DNA from: JAIQET01 sp035542575
GTDB lineage: Bacteria; Acidobacteriota; Terriglobia; Terriglobales; Acidobacteriaceae
NCBI GenBank assembly: GCA_035542575.1
Contig: DATKLE010000058.1
Span: 23,372 to 87,371 of the forward strand
DNA length: 64,000 bases
Reading direction: 5' to 3'
Numbering within the stretch: position 1 is the first letter of the stretch; each line of letters starts with the position of its first letter. A program made the translations under genes and the position numbers. This document shows positions 25,916 to 36,300 of the stretch, piece by piece. The notes under the pieces are model-generated. The model made no database searches. It saw only the letters and a list, made by a program, of their open reading frames with translations, and was not told the origin of the DNA.

Positions 25916-28295
25916 ATACAACTTTCCTTTCAGCGGGACCGAAGTTTACCTGTTCGATTTGATGGAGTTGATGCGTGGCCGGGGACACGAGGTCGCGCTG
26001 TTCTCCATGGCCGACCCGCGCGGCCAGCCCACAGAGTATGACCAACACTTTGTGCCACATATCGATTTCAAAAGCGATCGCAGCCTGGCAGAGCGTGCGC
26101 GTTTGGCAGCACACGCCATTTATTCATCCGAGGCGCGCCGGCGCCTACGGCGCATGATTGCCGAGTTCCATCCGGATGTCGCCCACGTGCGCAATATTTA
26201 CCACCATCTCTCGCCGTCCATCCTGTGGGAACTCAAGTCGCAAGGCGTGCCCGTGCTCTACCACGTGAACGACTTCAAGCTGCTTTGCCCCAGCTACAAC
26301 ATGGTGGCGAACGGGCAGGCGTGCGAACTCTGTCGCGGTGGACAGTTTTGGCGGGTGGTGACGAGGGGCTGTTATGGGGGGCCGCGGAGCGCGGCAGCGG
26401 TGCTTGCGGCGGAGGCCTACTTCCATCGCTGGCTGCACACCTATGAGAAGTGTGTTGACCGTTTTCTGGCGCCCAGCCGTTTTGTGCAGCAGCGGCTCAC
26501 GGAGAACGGATGGGATGGGCACAAGATTGACGTTCTCCCACACTTTCAGCGACTGCTGGAGCCGCCGCCCCCCGCGCCGGAAGCAGATGCGCCCATCCTT
26601 TATTTTGGACGGCTGTCCCCGGAAAAAGGGCTTGCAGATCTCTTGCGCGCGATGCGGCGTGTGTCGCAGCTTCGTCTGCAGATCGCGGGCGACGGCCCGC
26701 AGCGCGCCGAACTCGAGAGACTGGCGTTGGGGTTGGGTCTGACGCGCGTTGACTTCCTGGGCCAGGTGCCGAATGCAGAACTGAACCGGGTGATCGCCGC
26801 GTCACGCTTCACCATTCTGCCCTCGCATGCGTATGAGACGTTTGGCAAAAGCATCCTGGAATCCTACGCCCAGGGCCGCGCGGTGATTGCTTCCGACCTC
26901 GGCTCGCGGCGGGAACTAGTGCACGAAGCAAAAACTGGCTTGTTGTTCCGGCCAGGCGACGTGGAGCAACTGGCCGGCGCGATCTCGTTCCTGGCAGAGC
27001 GTCCCCGGCTCGCCGACGAAATGGGGGCGGCGGGGCGCGAACTGGTGCGCGAGCGGCATTCGCCGGAGAGTCATGCCGCAGCCATGACGCAACTTTACGA
27101 ACGACTGGTCGCAGAGAAACGAGCATCGTCCCGGTCGAGGGTACAGGTAGCGTTTATCGGCGGTCGCGGGGTGGTCTCCAAGTACAGCGGCATTGAAGCC
27201 TACTATGAGGAAGTGGGCCAACGCCTGGCCGGGATGGGACACGATGTATCCGTCTACTGCCGCACCTACTTCACGCCGCCACTCGAGAAACACAACGGGA
27301 TGTGGGTGCACCGGCTGCCTACCATCCGGTCGAAACATCTGGAAACCCTGGTCCACACATTTTTCAGCACATTGCACGCCTCACTCAGCCGCTGCGACAT
27401 CGTGCACTACCATGCGCTGGGTCCCGCACTGTTCTCCTTCATTCCACGCCTGGGTGGGAAGAAGACGGTGGTTACCGTACAGGGTCTGGACTGGCAGCGG
27501 AAGAAGTGGGGATGGCTGGCCGCACGGGTGCTCCGCCTGGGCGAGCGGGCGGCTGTGGCACTTCCGAATGCCACCATGGTGGTTTCGCGAGTTTTGGAGG
27601 ACTACTTTCGCCGGCACTATCGCGTGGAAACCATTTATGTCCCGAACGGAACCAGGATTCGGAAGCACCGCCCCGCTCAACAGATTTTGGAGGCGGGGCT
27701 GGAGCCTGGAAATTACATCCTCTTCTTAGGACGCTTTTCCCCGGAAAAGAATTGCCACCTGTTGATTGAAGCTTACGAGAAGATTGACACATCGGTCAGG
27801 CTGGTGCTGGCGGGAGGTTCGAGCTACTCCGACGCCTATGCCAACCAGCTGCGGCTCCACCAGGGCGAGCGCATCAAAATTCTGGATTGGGTCTCCGGCG
27901 ACACCCTGGAGGAATTGCTCACCAATGCCATGCTCTTCGTTCTACCTTCGGACCTGGAAGGCCTTTCCCTCGCTCTGCTGGATGCCATGGGCGCGGGGGT
28001 CTGCGTCCTCGCCAGTGATGTCCCGGAGAACCGTGAAGCGGTGGAGGGCGCGGGGTTCACCTTTAAGGCCGGGGACGTGCGTGACTTGGAGCGCATGCTG
28101 CGGCTGCTGATCTCCGATGCGCGTGTGCGGGAGGGCGCGGCGCTCGCGTGCCAGCAAAGAGTGCGGGAGCGCTACCTATGGCCGGCCATTGCCGGGCAGA
28201 TCGAGACCGTGTATCTCACTCTGTTGGGTCGCCGAGCAACAACCCCGTTCCAGAGATCACGCGTTACCGAGCCGGAGCATGAAAGCGTGGCTTAA
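25893..28295 (+). CDS. Double glycosyltransferase: two GT4 modules in one chain
   Basis: 800 residues from the ATG at 25893. Module 1 (about 1-415) begins MRILYCNKYNFPFSGTE and has LYFGRLSPEKGLADLLRA and SHAYETFGKSILESYAQG. Module 2 (about 420-790) begins VQVAFIGGRGVVSKYSGIEA and has LFLGRFSPEKNCHLLIEA and SDLEGLSLALLDAMGAG. Both keep the donor-domain GxFSPEKN-type loop and an E-x7-E-like motif, so both could be active and add two sugars in sequence. Overlaps the genes on both sides, consistent with one operon. Confidence 0.92.
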   Translation: MRILYCNKYNFPFSGTEVYLFDLMELMRGRGHEVALFSMADPRGQPTEYDQHFVPHIDFKSDRSLAERARLAAHAIYSSEARRRLRRMIAEFHPDVAHVRNIYHHLSPSILWELKSQGVPVLYHVNDFKLLCPSYNMVANGQACELCRGGQFWRVVTRGCYGGPRSAAAVLAAEAYFHRWLHTYEKCVDRFLAPSRFVQQRLTENGWDGHKIDVLPHFQRLLEPPPPAPEADAPILYFGRLSPEKGLADLLRAMRRVSQLRLQIAGDGPQRAELERLALGLGLTRVDFLGQVPNAELNRVIAASRFTILPSHAYETFGKSILESYAQGRAVIASDLGSRRELVHEAKTGLLFRPGDVEQLAGAISFLAERPRLADEMGAAGRELVRERHSPESHAAAMTQLYERLVAEKRASSRSRVQVAFIGGRGVVSKYSGIEAYYEEVGQRLAGMGHDVSVYCRTYFTPPLEKHNGMWVHRLPTIRSKHLETLVHTFFSTLHASLSRCDIVHYHALGPALFSFIPRLGGKKTVVTVQGLDWQRKKWGWLAARVLRLGERAAVALPNATMVVSRVLEDYFRRHYRVETIYVPNGTRIRKHRPAQQILEAGLEPGNYILFLGRFSPEKNCHLLIEAYEKIDTSVRLVLAGGSSYSDAYANQLRLHQGERIKILDWVSGDTLEELLTNAMLFVLPSDLEGLSLALLDAMGAGVCVLASDVPENREAVEGAGFTFKAGDVRDLERMLRLLISDARVREGAALACQQRVRERYLWPAIAGQIETVYLTLLGRRATTPFQRSRVTEPEHESVA

Positions 28296-29418
28296 GCTCC
28301 CTCTGGGACTCGTAACGTTATTGGTGAGTCTGGCTCTACAAGCGGATGCCGCCACCTACTATGTGAGTTCCAGCCGGGGCCGGGACACGAACCTCGGGTT
28401 GCCGGGCTCGCCCTGGCGATCCATCGGCCGTGTGAATCGGGCGCGTTTGTTGCCGGGCGATGTCGTGCTGTTCCGACGCGGAGATGCATGGCATGAGACC
28501 CTTAGGCCCAGTTCCTCAGGCACCGAAGGGAATGTCATCCGGTTCGGCACGTACGGAATCGGACCCAAGCCGGTGATCAGCGGATGGGATCCTGGGCCGG
28601 GAACTCCGGTCATGGACGTCGGCATCGACAACAACGAGCAAAGTCACATAGTTTACGAGGATGTCGAGCTGCGCGATGTGCGTCAGGGCTTGCACCTATA
28701 TTCCTGGCGCACCCAGGTGCGTGACGTGACCCTCCAAAACTGTGCGGTGATCACCGGCCCGGCGCAACCGCATGGGACCATGTCAGCGGGAGTTTATGCC
28801 AGTGTAAATAGCGGGAGTCTCTCGGCCATCACCATCCGCAACAACCGTTTCACGCCGTATCTCATCGGACTGGAACACTGGGGTGTGTACTTCGTACGCG
28901 GGGTGAGCGATTTCGCAATCGAAGGCAACAGCTTCGGCCCAGCGGGAGAAGATGCGATCACAATTTGGCACTCCGATCACGGGCTGGTGGAAGCAAACGT
29001 TGGCGGCGGCAACGGCGAAAATACCATTGACGTGAAGGACAGTCACGATGTGATCATCCGCGGCAACCGGGCGGAGGGCGATGCCGAATACAACATCGTG
29101 GTGCATGGAGTGGATTCCGACCGGCAGACTTACAACGTCACGGTGGAGAAGAACCAGTGCCGCCGCGGCGGACAGGGTGGGCATCTCGATGCCGGCATCG
29201 CGCTGCTGTTCGTCCGGAATTCAGTGGTGCGGGAGAACATGGTGGAGGGCGCGTACGGCTCGGGAATCTTTGTTCGCGATGGCTCAAAGGGTGGTGGAAA
29301 CGAAATCGCTTTCAACCAGCTCCGCGGCAACGGCAGAGGCCGGCCCAGCGAAGGCGTTGGCTTGCAGGATGTGTCGGAGATCCGCATCCACGACAACCAC
29401 TTAGTCCCAATGCCTTAG
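28279..29418 (+). CDS. Secreted right-handed parallel beta-helix protein
   Basis: 379 residues from the ATG at 28279 (17-base overlap with the glycosyltransferase). Signal peptide about 1-25 (LLVSLALQADA). The start of the mature chain, TYYVSSSRGRDTNLGLPGSPW, is typical of pectate-lyase-like or NosD-like beta-helix proteins. The rest repeats short turns with stacked Asn and Gly (SHDVIIRGNRAEGDAEYNIV). Probably a polysaccharide lyase, hydrolase or epimerase acting on the exopolysaccharide made by this locus; no catalytic residues can be assigned by eye. Confidence 0.85.
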   Translation: MKAWLKLPLGLVTLLVSLALQADAATYYVSSSRGRDTNLGLPGSPWRSIGRVNRARLLPGDVVLFRRGDAWHETLRPSSSGTEGNVIRFGTYGIGPKPVISGWDPGPGTPVMDVGIDNNEQSHIVYEDVELRDVRQGLHLYSWRTQVRDVTLQNCAVITGPAQPHGTMSAGVYASVNSGSLSAITIRNNRFTPYLIGLEHWGVYFVRGVSDFAIEGNSFGPAGEDAITIWHSDHGLVEANVGGGNGENTIDVKDSHDVIIRGNRAEGDAEYNIVVHGVDSDRQTYNVTVEKNQCRRGGQGGHLDAGIALLFVRNSVVRENMVEGAYGSGIFVRDGSKGGGNEIAFNQLRGNGRGRPSEGVGLQDVSEIRIHDNHLVPMP

Positions 29419-29430
29419 GGAACGGCGCCG

Positions 29431-29446
29431 CCCGCGCTTACGCGGG
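29431..29446. terminator. Short hairpin after the beta-helix gene
   Basis: CCCGCG, loop CTTA, CGCGGG: perfect 6-bp GC stem starting 13 bases after the stop. No T run follows, so it could be a terminator, a pause site or a transcript-end stabiliser separating the polymer genes from the rhamnose genes. Confidence 0.35.
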
Positions 29447-29636
29447 AACCGGGAGGAACGCCCCCGACAGGGCCAGGCGCCCATGGTTCGGCCAGGGCTG
29501 GGGGGCCTTCGACCTCGCTCAGGACGTGCTACGACGCTACCGCCCTGTCACGGCAAGAGGAAGATTCTTGTCCTTTTTATTACAATCAATTGCGACCATG
29601 CGATGAGCATGGCTCGGAACACGACCGCGATCGCCC

Positions 29637-30704
29637 ATGGAAGAAACGATTCTGGTTACCGGTGGAGCAGGCTTCATCGGCTCGAACTTTATCCTGCAGT
29701 GGATGGCGCAGGAACCCGCCCGGTTGGTGAATCTCGATAAGCTCACCTACGCGGGCAATCTACGGAACTTGCAGAAGGTTTCCAGTGATCCGCGCTATTG
29801 CTTCGTGCACGGCGATGTTTGTGACCAGGGTTTGGTGCGCAGCGTCTTCGAGCGCCACCGGCCACGGGCCGTGGTGCATTTTGCGGCGGAGAGTCACGTG
29901 GACCGCTCCATCCATGGGCCGGATGATTTCATACGCACCAACGTGAATGGGACCTTCTGCCTGTTGGAGGCGGCGCGGGCACACTGGGCGGCATTACCGG
30001 AAAGCGATCGTAACGCATTTCGCTTTCTCCACGTTTCGACCGACGAGGTCTATGGATCGCTGGGTCCGAATGATCCGCCGTTCTGTGAATCCACACCGTA
30101 TGCGCCGAACAGCCCGTATTCGGCCTCCAAGGCGGCGTCCGACCACCTGGTGCGCGCCTATCATCACACCTACGGCCTGCCCACGCTGACCACCAACTGC
30201 TCCAACAATTACGGGCCGTACCAGTTTCCCGAGAAACTCATACCACTGATGATCCTGAACGCACGCGGCGGCAAACCATTGCCGATCTATGGCGACGGCC
30301 AGAATGTGCGGGACTGGCTGTTTGTGGAGGACCACTGCGAGGCGGTACGCATGGTCCTGGCCCGTGGTCGAGTGGGAGAGACCTACAACATAGGCGGCTG
30401 GAACGAGAAACGCAATCTTGAGATCGTGGAGACGGTCTGTTCGGTGTTAGACCAGCTTTGCCCGAACGATCCGGTGATACCGCATCGCAACCTTATTAGT
30501 TTCGTGAAAGACCGGCCCGGCCACGACCGGCGCTATGCGATGGACGCCCGTAAGATCGAGCGCGAGCTGCATTGGAAACCGCGGGAGACCTTTGAGACCG
30601 GCATTCGCAAAACAATCGAGTGGTACTTGCACAACGAGGACTGGGTGAAGGAAGTCACGGGCGGGGACTACCACCGGTGGATTGCCACCCACTACTCGAC
30701 ATAG
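29637..30704 (+). CDS. rmlB: dTDP-glucose 4,6-dehydratase
   Basis: 355 residues, full family length. Extended short-chain dehydrogenase fold: NAD-binding TGGAGFIGSN at residues 8-17, catalytic STDEVYG and YSASK, and the family signature NCSNNYGPYQFPEKLIP. Second step of dTDP-L-rhamnose synthesis in the cytoplasm. First gene of the rmlB-A-C-D set after a 218-base spacer, so it probably has its own promoter. Confidence 0.97.
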   Translation: MEETILVTGGAGFIGSNFILQWMAQEPARLVNLDKLTYAGNLRNLQKVSSDPRYCFVHGDVCDQGLVRSVFERHRPRAVVHFAAESHVDRSIHGPDDFIRTNVNGTFCLLEAARAHWAALPESDRNAFRFLHVSTDEVYGSLGPNDPPFCESTPYAPNSPYSASKAASDHLVRAYHHTYGLPTLTTNCSNNYGPYQFPEKLIPLMILNARGGKPLPIYGDGQNVRDWLFVEDHCEAVRMVLARGRVGETYNIGGWNEKRNLEIVETVCSVLDQLCPNDPVIPHRNLISFVKDRPGHDRRYAMDARKIERELHWKPRETFETGIRKTIEWYLHNEDWVKEVTGGDYHRWIATHYST

Positions 30705-30743
30705 AACAACATCTAACGATATAAGCAGAGTCGAGGAACGTGA

Positions 30744-31652
30744 ATGGTGAAGCAAGCCGTTCGGCAAGAATCGCCGTACAAGGGAATCATCCTGGCGGGT
30801 GGGTCAGGCACGCGCCTCTACCCGGCGACCCACGCTGTGGGCAAGAGCCTGCTGCCGGTGTACGACAAACCGATGATCTACTACCCGCTGTCCACTCTGA
30901 TGCTGGCGGGGATTCGTGACATTCTGGTGATCTCAACGCCGGAAGACACTCCACGGTTCATGCAGTTGCTCGGGGATGGGTCCCGGTTGGGGCTCAGCTT
31001 CCAGTATGCCGTGCAGGATAGGCCGGGAGGGATCGCGCAAGCCTTCCTCGTGGGTGAGAAGTTTATCCGCTCGCGTTGCTGCGCGCTGGTGCTGGGAGAC
31101 AACATTTTCTACGGCCACAATTTCGCCAAAGACCTCCTTCGGGCCACGCAAAGAACCGCTGGAGCGCAAATTTTCGCTTACCCAGTGCATGATCCGGAGC
31201 GATACGGGGTGGTGGAATTCGATAGAGCCGGCAAGGCGCTGCGTTTGGAGGAAAAGCCAAAGCAGCCCAAGTCCCGTTACGCAGTGACAGGTCTTTATTT
31301 CTACGATCATGATGTGTTGGAGATCGCCAAAGGGCTCAAACCATCAGCCCGCGGTGAACTGGAAATCACGGACGTGAACAAAGCCTACCTGGAGCGGGGC
31401 CAGCTGGAAGTCGTGGTGATGGGCCGGGGTATGGCGTGGCTCGACACGGGGACGCACGAAGCGATGATGGAGGCTGCGCTGTTCATTCAGACGATTGAGC
31501 GGCGGCAGGGGCTGATGGTGGCCTGTCCGGAAGAAATTGCATTCCGCTACGGATACATCAGTGCCGATCAACTGGAAGCAATCGGACACACGATGGAGAA
31601 CAACAGTTACGGAGCGTATCTGCTGCAGCTTCTTCACGAAAGGATATTCTGA
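30744..31652 (+). CDS. rmlA: Glucose-1-phosphate thymidylyltransferase
   Basis: 302 residues. Nucleotidyltransferase signature ILAGGSGTRLYPAT near residues 13-26, followed by KSLLPVYDKPMIYYPLS; EEKPKQPKSRYAVTGLYFYD and GRGMAWLDTGTHEAMMEA are typical of RmlA. Makes dTDP-glucose, the feed for RmlB. Lies 39 bases after rmlB, and rmlC starts at the base right after its stop. Confidence 0.97.
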   Translation: MVKQAVRQESPYKGIILAGGSGTRLYPATHAVGKSLLPVYDKPMIYYPLSTLMLAGIRDILVISTPEDTPRFMQLLGDGSRLGLSFQYAVQDRPGGIAQAFLVGEKFIRSRCCALVLGDNIFYGHNFAKDLLRATQRTAGAQIFAYPVHDPERYGVVEFDRAGKALRLEEKPKQPKSRYAVTGLYFYDHDVLEIAKGLKPSARGELEITDVNKAYLERGQLEVVVMGRGMAWLDTGTHEAMMEAALFIQTIERRQGLMVACPEEIAFRYGYISADQLEAIGHTMENNSYGAYLLQLLHERIF

Positions 31653-32225
31653 ATGGCGGCAGTGCCAACTGGCAGCGCAGTCATGAAAGTCACGCCCGCT
31701 TCGCTGGCGGGAATGCTCATCCTCGAGCCCAGGGTGTTCGGCGACGATCGCGGCTTCTTCCTGGAAAGCTACAACCAGAAAACCATGGCGGAGGTCGGCA
31801 TCGTCGAGCAGTTCGTGCAGGATAATCACTCGTTCTCGGCGCACAATGTGGTGCGCGGGCTGCACTACCAGGTGCAGCGCCCGCAAGGCAAGCTGGTGCG
31901 CGTGGTGGCGGGAGAGATCCTGGATGTGGCCGTGGACCTGCGCCGCAGTTCGCCGAGCTTCGGGCGCTGGGAGGCGGTGCGGCTCTCGGGCGACAACCAG
32001 CGCATGGTCTGGATACCCACGGGATTCGCCCATGGCTTCCGGGTTGTCTCAGCCAATGCCCACGTGCTCTACAAGACCACCGACTTTTATTTCCCTGAAT
32101 TCGAACATACCCTGGCCTGGAACGATCCCGATCTGAAGATTGATTGGCAACTGCATGCGGAGCCGATCGTCTCGGCGAAGGACCGTGCCGGCATTCCGTT
32201 CGCAAAAGCCGAAGTCTACCGTTAG
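31653..32225 (+). CDS. rmlC: dTDP-4-dehydrorhamnose 3,5-epimerase
   Basis: 190 residues from the ATG at 31653 directly after the rmlA stop (31683 is a possible internal start). Cupin fold with family core FGDDRGFFLESYNQ, DNHSFSAHNVVRGLHYQ containing the catalytic His, and WIPTGFAHGFRVVS. Third step of dTDP-L-rhamnose synthesis. Confidence 0.96.
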   Translation: MAAVPTGSAVMKVTPASLAGMLILEPRVFGDDRGFFLESYNQKTMAEVGIVEQFVQDNHSFSAHNVVRGLHYQVQRPQGKLVRVVAGEILDVAVDLRRSSPSFGRWEAVRLSGDNQRMVWIPTGFAHGFRVVSANAHVLYKTTDFYFPEFEHTLAWNDPDLKIDWQLHAEPIVSAKDRAGIPFAKAEVYR

Positions 32226-32236
32226 GACCAGACCGC

Positions 32237-33118
32237 ATGCGAGTCACCATCTTTGGCGCCACTGGCCTGCTGGGCAAGGCCCTGATGCGCGAGTGGCAGG
32301 GAGATGAGGTCTTCGGACTCGGTTCCAGGGATGCGGACATCCGCAGTCCCCGGCAGGTGACCGATGCCGTGCGCCGCACCCGGCCGGAGTGGATTGTGCT
32401 GGCGGCGGCCTACACCGACGTTGATGGTTGCGAGACGAACCACCAGCTGGCCTTCGATGTGAACTGCCGTGGCGCGGGGCATGTGGCAGAAGCGGCCAGG
32501 TTGCACGGCTCCCGCCTGCTCTTTCTCAGTACTGATTATGTTTTCGACGGCAAGAAATCGTCTCCGTACGAAACGAGCGATGCCCGAGCCCCGCGCAGCG
32601 TTTACGGAAAGTCAAAGGCCGAGGCCGAAGTCCAACTCGGCGAGGTCCTGCCGCAATGCTGCATCCTGCGGACGTCGTGGCTGTTCGGAGTGGGAGGTCG
32701 CTGCTTTCCGGACACGATCCTGAAATTGGCTGCGACCCGGGCAGAGATCGACGTGGTCAATGACCAGCGGGGATGTCCGACCTACGCTCCCGATTTGGCG
32801 CGGGCCATTGTCCAGTTCTGCCATCGTGGCGCCGAGGGTGTTGTGCATGCCACCAACCACGGTGAGTGTTCGTGGTTCGAGTTCGCGCAGGAGATCGTCC
32901 GCGGAGCGGGATTGAACACGCTCGTACGTCCGACTACCAGCGACAAGTTCGTGCGGCCAGCGGAGCGCCCGAGGTATTCCGTGCTGTCCGGCAAAAGCCT
33001 GGAGAAGTACGGCATCGCCATGCCCGACTGGCAGGACGCCCTGCAGCGATATTTGCGAGAGCGGCAGTCGGGGTCAAAAGAGGTACCAACCCATACAATT
33101 CCGCCGGACAGAGAATAG
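32237..33118 (+). CDS. rmlD: dTDP-4-dehydrorhamnose reductase
   Basis: 293 residues from the ATG at 32237. Rossmann motif FGATGLLGKAL at residues 5-15, AAAYTDVDGCE, FLSTDYVFDG and the YGKSK active-site pair. Final step giving dTDP-L-rhamnose, presumably a donor for the glycosyltransferases upstream. Eleven bases after rmlC, so part of one operon. Confidence 0.96.
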   Translation: MRVTIFGATGLLGKALMREWQGDEVFGLGSRDADIRSPRQVTDAVRRTRPEWIVLAAAYTDVDGCETNHQLAFDVNCRGAGHVAEAARLHGSRLLFLSTDYVFDGKKSSPYETSDARAPRSVYGKSKAEAEVQLGEVLPQCCILRTSWLFGVGGRCFPDTILKLAATRAEIDVVNDQRGCPTYAPDLARAIVQFCHRGAEGVVHATNHGECSWFEFAQEIVRGAGLNTLVRPTTSDKFVRPAERPRYSVLSGKSLEKYGIAMPDWQDALQRYLRERQSGSKEVPTHTIPPDRE

Positions 33119-33177
33119 GGCGATAATGCCGTCTTTCGGTCGCTGGGCCACCCAGCCAAGTCCTCCCCGGAGGAAAC

Positions 33178-33339
33178 ATGGAGAGTTCGGACAACTCGAG
33201 CAACGCCGTCAGACGCCGAGATCCACAGAAAGCCAAAGAAGACGACCGGCGCTCGCAGTCGCGCGCCGAAACCGTCCTATCGCAGATCGAGGATGCCACC
33301 TACGCTGTCCTGCGCAAGCACGAGAAGAGATCCGCATAG
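33178..33339 (+). CDS. Very small hypothetical protein
   Basis: 53 residues (MESSDNSSNAVRRRDPQKAK...), ATG at 33178 with a strong GGAGGA site 4 bases before it. Polar and highly charged with a likely helix in the second half (SRAETVLSQIEDATYAVLRK); no membrane span. Lies 59 bases after rmlD on the same strand. Supported only by the ribosome site and composition. Confidence 0.5.
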   Translation: MESSDNSSNAVRRRDPQKAKEDDRRSQSRAETVLSQIEDATYAVLRKHEKRSA

Positions 33340-33398
33340 GCGAACCGGTTCCGCTGTTGGCTAGGGCTCTCGCTCGCGGGAGGCGGCCTGAGCCATTG

Positions 33399-36300
33399 CT
33401 AATCTTCTCCCGCTGCCTTTTCCACGGCACGCCACCCTTTCTCGATGACAGCTGCCGACTCTGGGTTCAAGGGTTGCAAGCCGGCATCGCGTAGCTTCAG
33501 GTTCAAGGCGGGAATGTCCTGCGTCCTGATCCTTTGCCACTCCTCCAGTTGCTCCCCCAGCGCTTTGTCCACCTGATTGAAGGCAGCCACCTGTTGCGTG
33601 GTGGGCTCGGCATCGGCGCTGTCCACAGCGCCCAGCAAGCTATTAAACCCCTCGTTCAGGCGCGACAGGCTTCTACCCTCCGGGGTGCTCAGGAAATACG
33701 TGCCATAGCCACCTAACGTGCCTTCCACCGCAGCGCTCTTGCTGTCGAGGGCCGCAATCGCTTGAGTGAGTGCGGCGTTTCCCGCCTTCAATCCCTTCAA
33801 TTGCTGCCGCAACCCTTTGACCTGTTGCAGGGCACTGTAGTCGCGGGCCAGGGCGTCAACAATTCCGGATTCGAAATCAAACTGCCGGCGCAGCCCTTCT
33901 GCCGAGGTCTTCACTCGCGGATCCATCTTGATGGTCAGAGGCTGGGTGTAGCTGCGGCCGTTGACCGTCAGCTTCACCCTGTACCGGCCCGGCAGCACGC
34001 TGGCGCCCAGCGGGTAGCGCGGAGTGTCGTGATAGATGGCCGAGATCGGATACTCAAGCTCCAGAGAATCCGGTGGCGGGTAATGCAGGTCCCACACAAA
34101 GCGGTGCATACCGGCCTCAGCGGACAGTACTCGCGGTGGACGAATCCAGTAGGTCGGGATATTCAGTTCGCTGGGGTTGACGGCTTCGGGTTTATCTGCA
34201 CTGGAGAAACGCCGCACCAGTTTGCCTGAGGCATCGGAGATTTCGAGGGTAACTGGGCCGGAAGCCGCAGACTTGAGAAAGTAGTCGAGGATGGCGCCGT
34301 CGGGCGGGTTCTGGCCGGCGGGTTCTTCTGGCGGCAGGGGAGTATCGGTGTTGTTGTTGCGCCGCACGCGAAAGGTCAACTGGGGAGCAAACAGCCACGC
34401 ATCGGCCGCGGCTACTTTGGGGTCGAACTGGCGCAGAGGCGTGATGTTATCGAGAATCCAGAACGACCGTCCGTGCGTCCCGACGACGATGTCGTCCTGA
34501 TGAACCACCAGGTCACGAATCGAGGTAGCGGGCAAGTTCAGACGCAACGATTGCCAGTGGTCGCCGTCGTCAAAGGAGACATACACAGTTCGCTCCGTGC
34601 CGGCAAACAACAACCCCTTGCGCTCGGGATCCTCGCGAACCGTATTGACCGGATCGTCCGGGAGGCCGTTAACGATCTTCTGCCAGGTCTTTCCACCGTC
34701 GTGCGTTCGATAGATATAAGGATGAAGGTCGTCCAAGCGGAAGCGGTTGACTGCGGCGTAGGCCGTGGCCGTGTCGAAGTGTGAGGCGTCCATCTGCGCC
34801 AGCTTGCTCCACGGCGTCAGGTCCGGCGGAGTCACGTTCTGCCAGGTCTTGCCGCCATCGCGGGTAACCTGGATCAGGCCATCATCCGTGCCCACCCAGA
34901 TCAGGTTGGCGTCCCTCGGTGACGGAGCAATGGAATAGATCACCCCGCGATGCCTCCCTTTCGCGGGATCTGATTCAACAAACACGCCCATGCTCGGCGG
35001 CACGCCGGGATCTTGGCGCGTCAGATCGGGACTGATGATCTGCCAACTGTTGCCACCATCCGTGGTTTTAAACAACACGTTCGATCCCAGGTACAGGATG
35101 TGTGGGTCGGCAGGAGAAAAAATCAAGGGAGCCGTGCGATTAAAGCGGAATTGCCCCGTGCGCAACACAACTGGAGAGACGTCCTGGGTCTGACCTGTCA
35201 CCCGGTTGAACCGGGTTACCTTGCCACCATAAATCATGTCGGGGTTGAGCGGATCGGGGGCGACGTAGCCATACTCCTCGACGCCCACCGGATACCAGTC
35301 GCGAAAGGTGATCTCGCCGAAGTCGCTGCGGCTGGCGGTGCCCACGCTGCCGCTTTCCTGCTGACCGCCGTACACCCAGTAAGGAAACTGGTTGTCGGTG
35401 ATCACATGGTAGAACTGCGCCGTCGGCTGGTTGTACCAGGAACTCCAGGTCTGCCCGCCGTTCACGCTGATGGTGGCGCCCTGGTCCACGGCGAAGGCGA
35501 TGATCTGCGGGTTCTCTGGATTGATCCAGATGTTGTGATAGTCGTCTCCCCCCGGCGCGCCCTTGAAGGCGGTGAAAGTCTTGCCGCCATCGGTAGAGCG
35601 ATAGGCCGAGATATTCGCGATGTAAACCTTGTCCCGGTCTTTGGGATCGACGCGCACGCAGGCGAAGTCATCGCCGCGTCCCCAGAGGCGGTCGTCGGTG
35701 TTGATGAGCGCCCAGCTCCCGCCGGCATCGTCGGAACGGTAGAGCCCACCGAGTTTGGGCGAGTCCACGAGGGCATAAATGCGGTTGCCATCGCTGGGCG
35801 CGACACCAAGCCCGATGCGCCCCAGTCGGTCTGCCCAGGTAGGCAGACCCTTCGTCAGGGGTTGCCAGGTGGTGCCACCGTCGGTGGATTTGTACAGTCC
35901 GCTGCCCGGCCCGCTGTAGGAGTTGCCGCTGGTCCACGGCCCACGGCGCGAGGCCCACATGACGGCATAAATCGTCTGTGGATTCTTAGGATCGAAACCG
36001 AGGTCAATCGCCCCCGTGTCTTCATCCTTGTAAAGGACCTTCTGCCACGTGACGCCGCCATCGAGCGAGCGAAACACTCCCCGCTCCGCGTTCGGGCCGT
36101 AGGGGTGTCCAACCACTGCAGCGAACAGGCGATCAGGATCGTGGGGATCAACCAGGATGGCGCCGATCTGCTGTCCATCGCGCAGGCCCAGGTGTTGCCA
36201 GGTACGGCCGCCGTCGGTGGACTTATAGACGCCGTCGCCGGTAGAAAGATCAGGGCGCCGCAGCCCCTCGCCGCTGCCCACATAGATAATGTCGGGGTTC

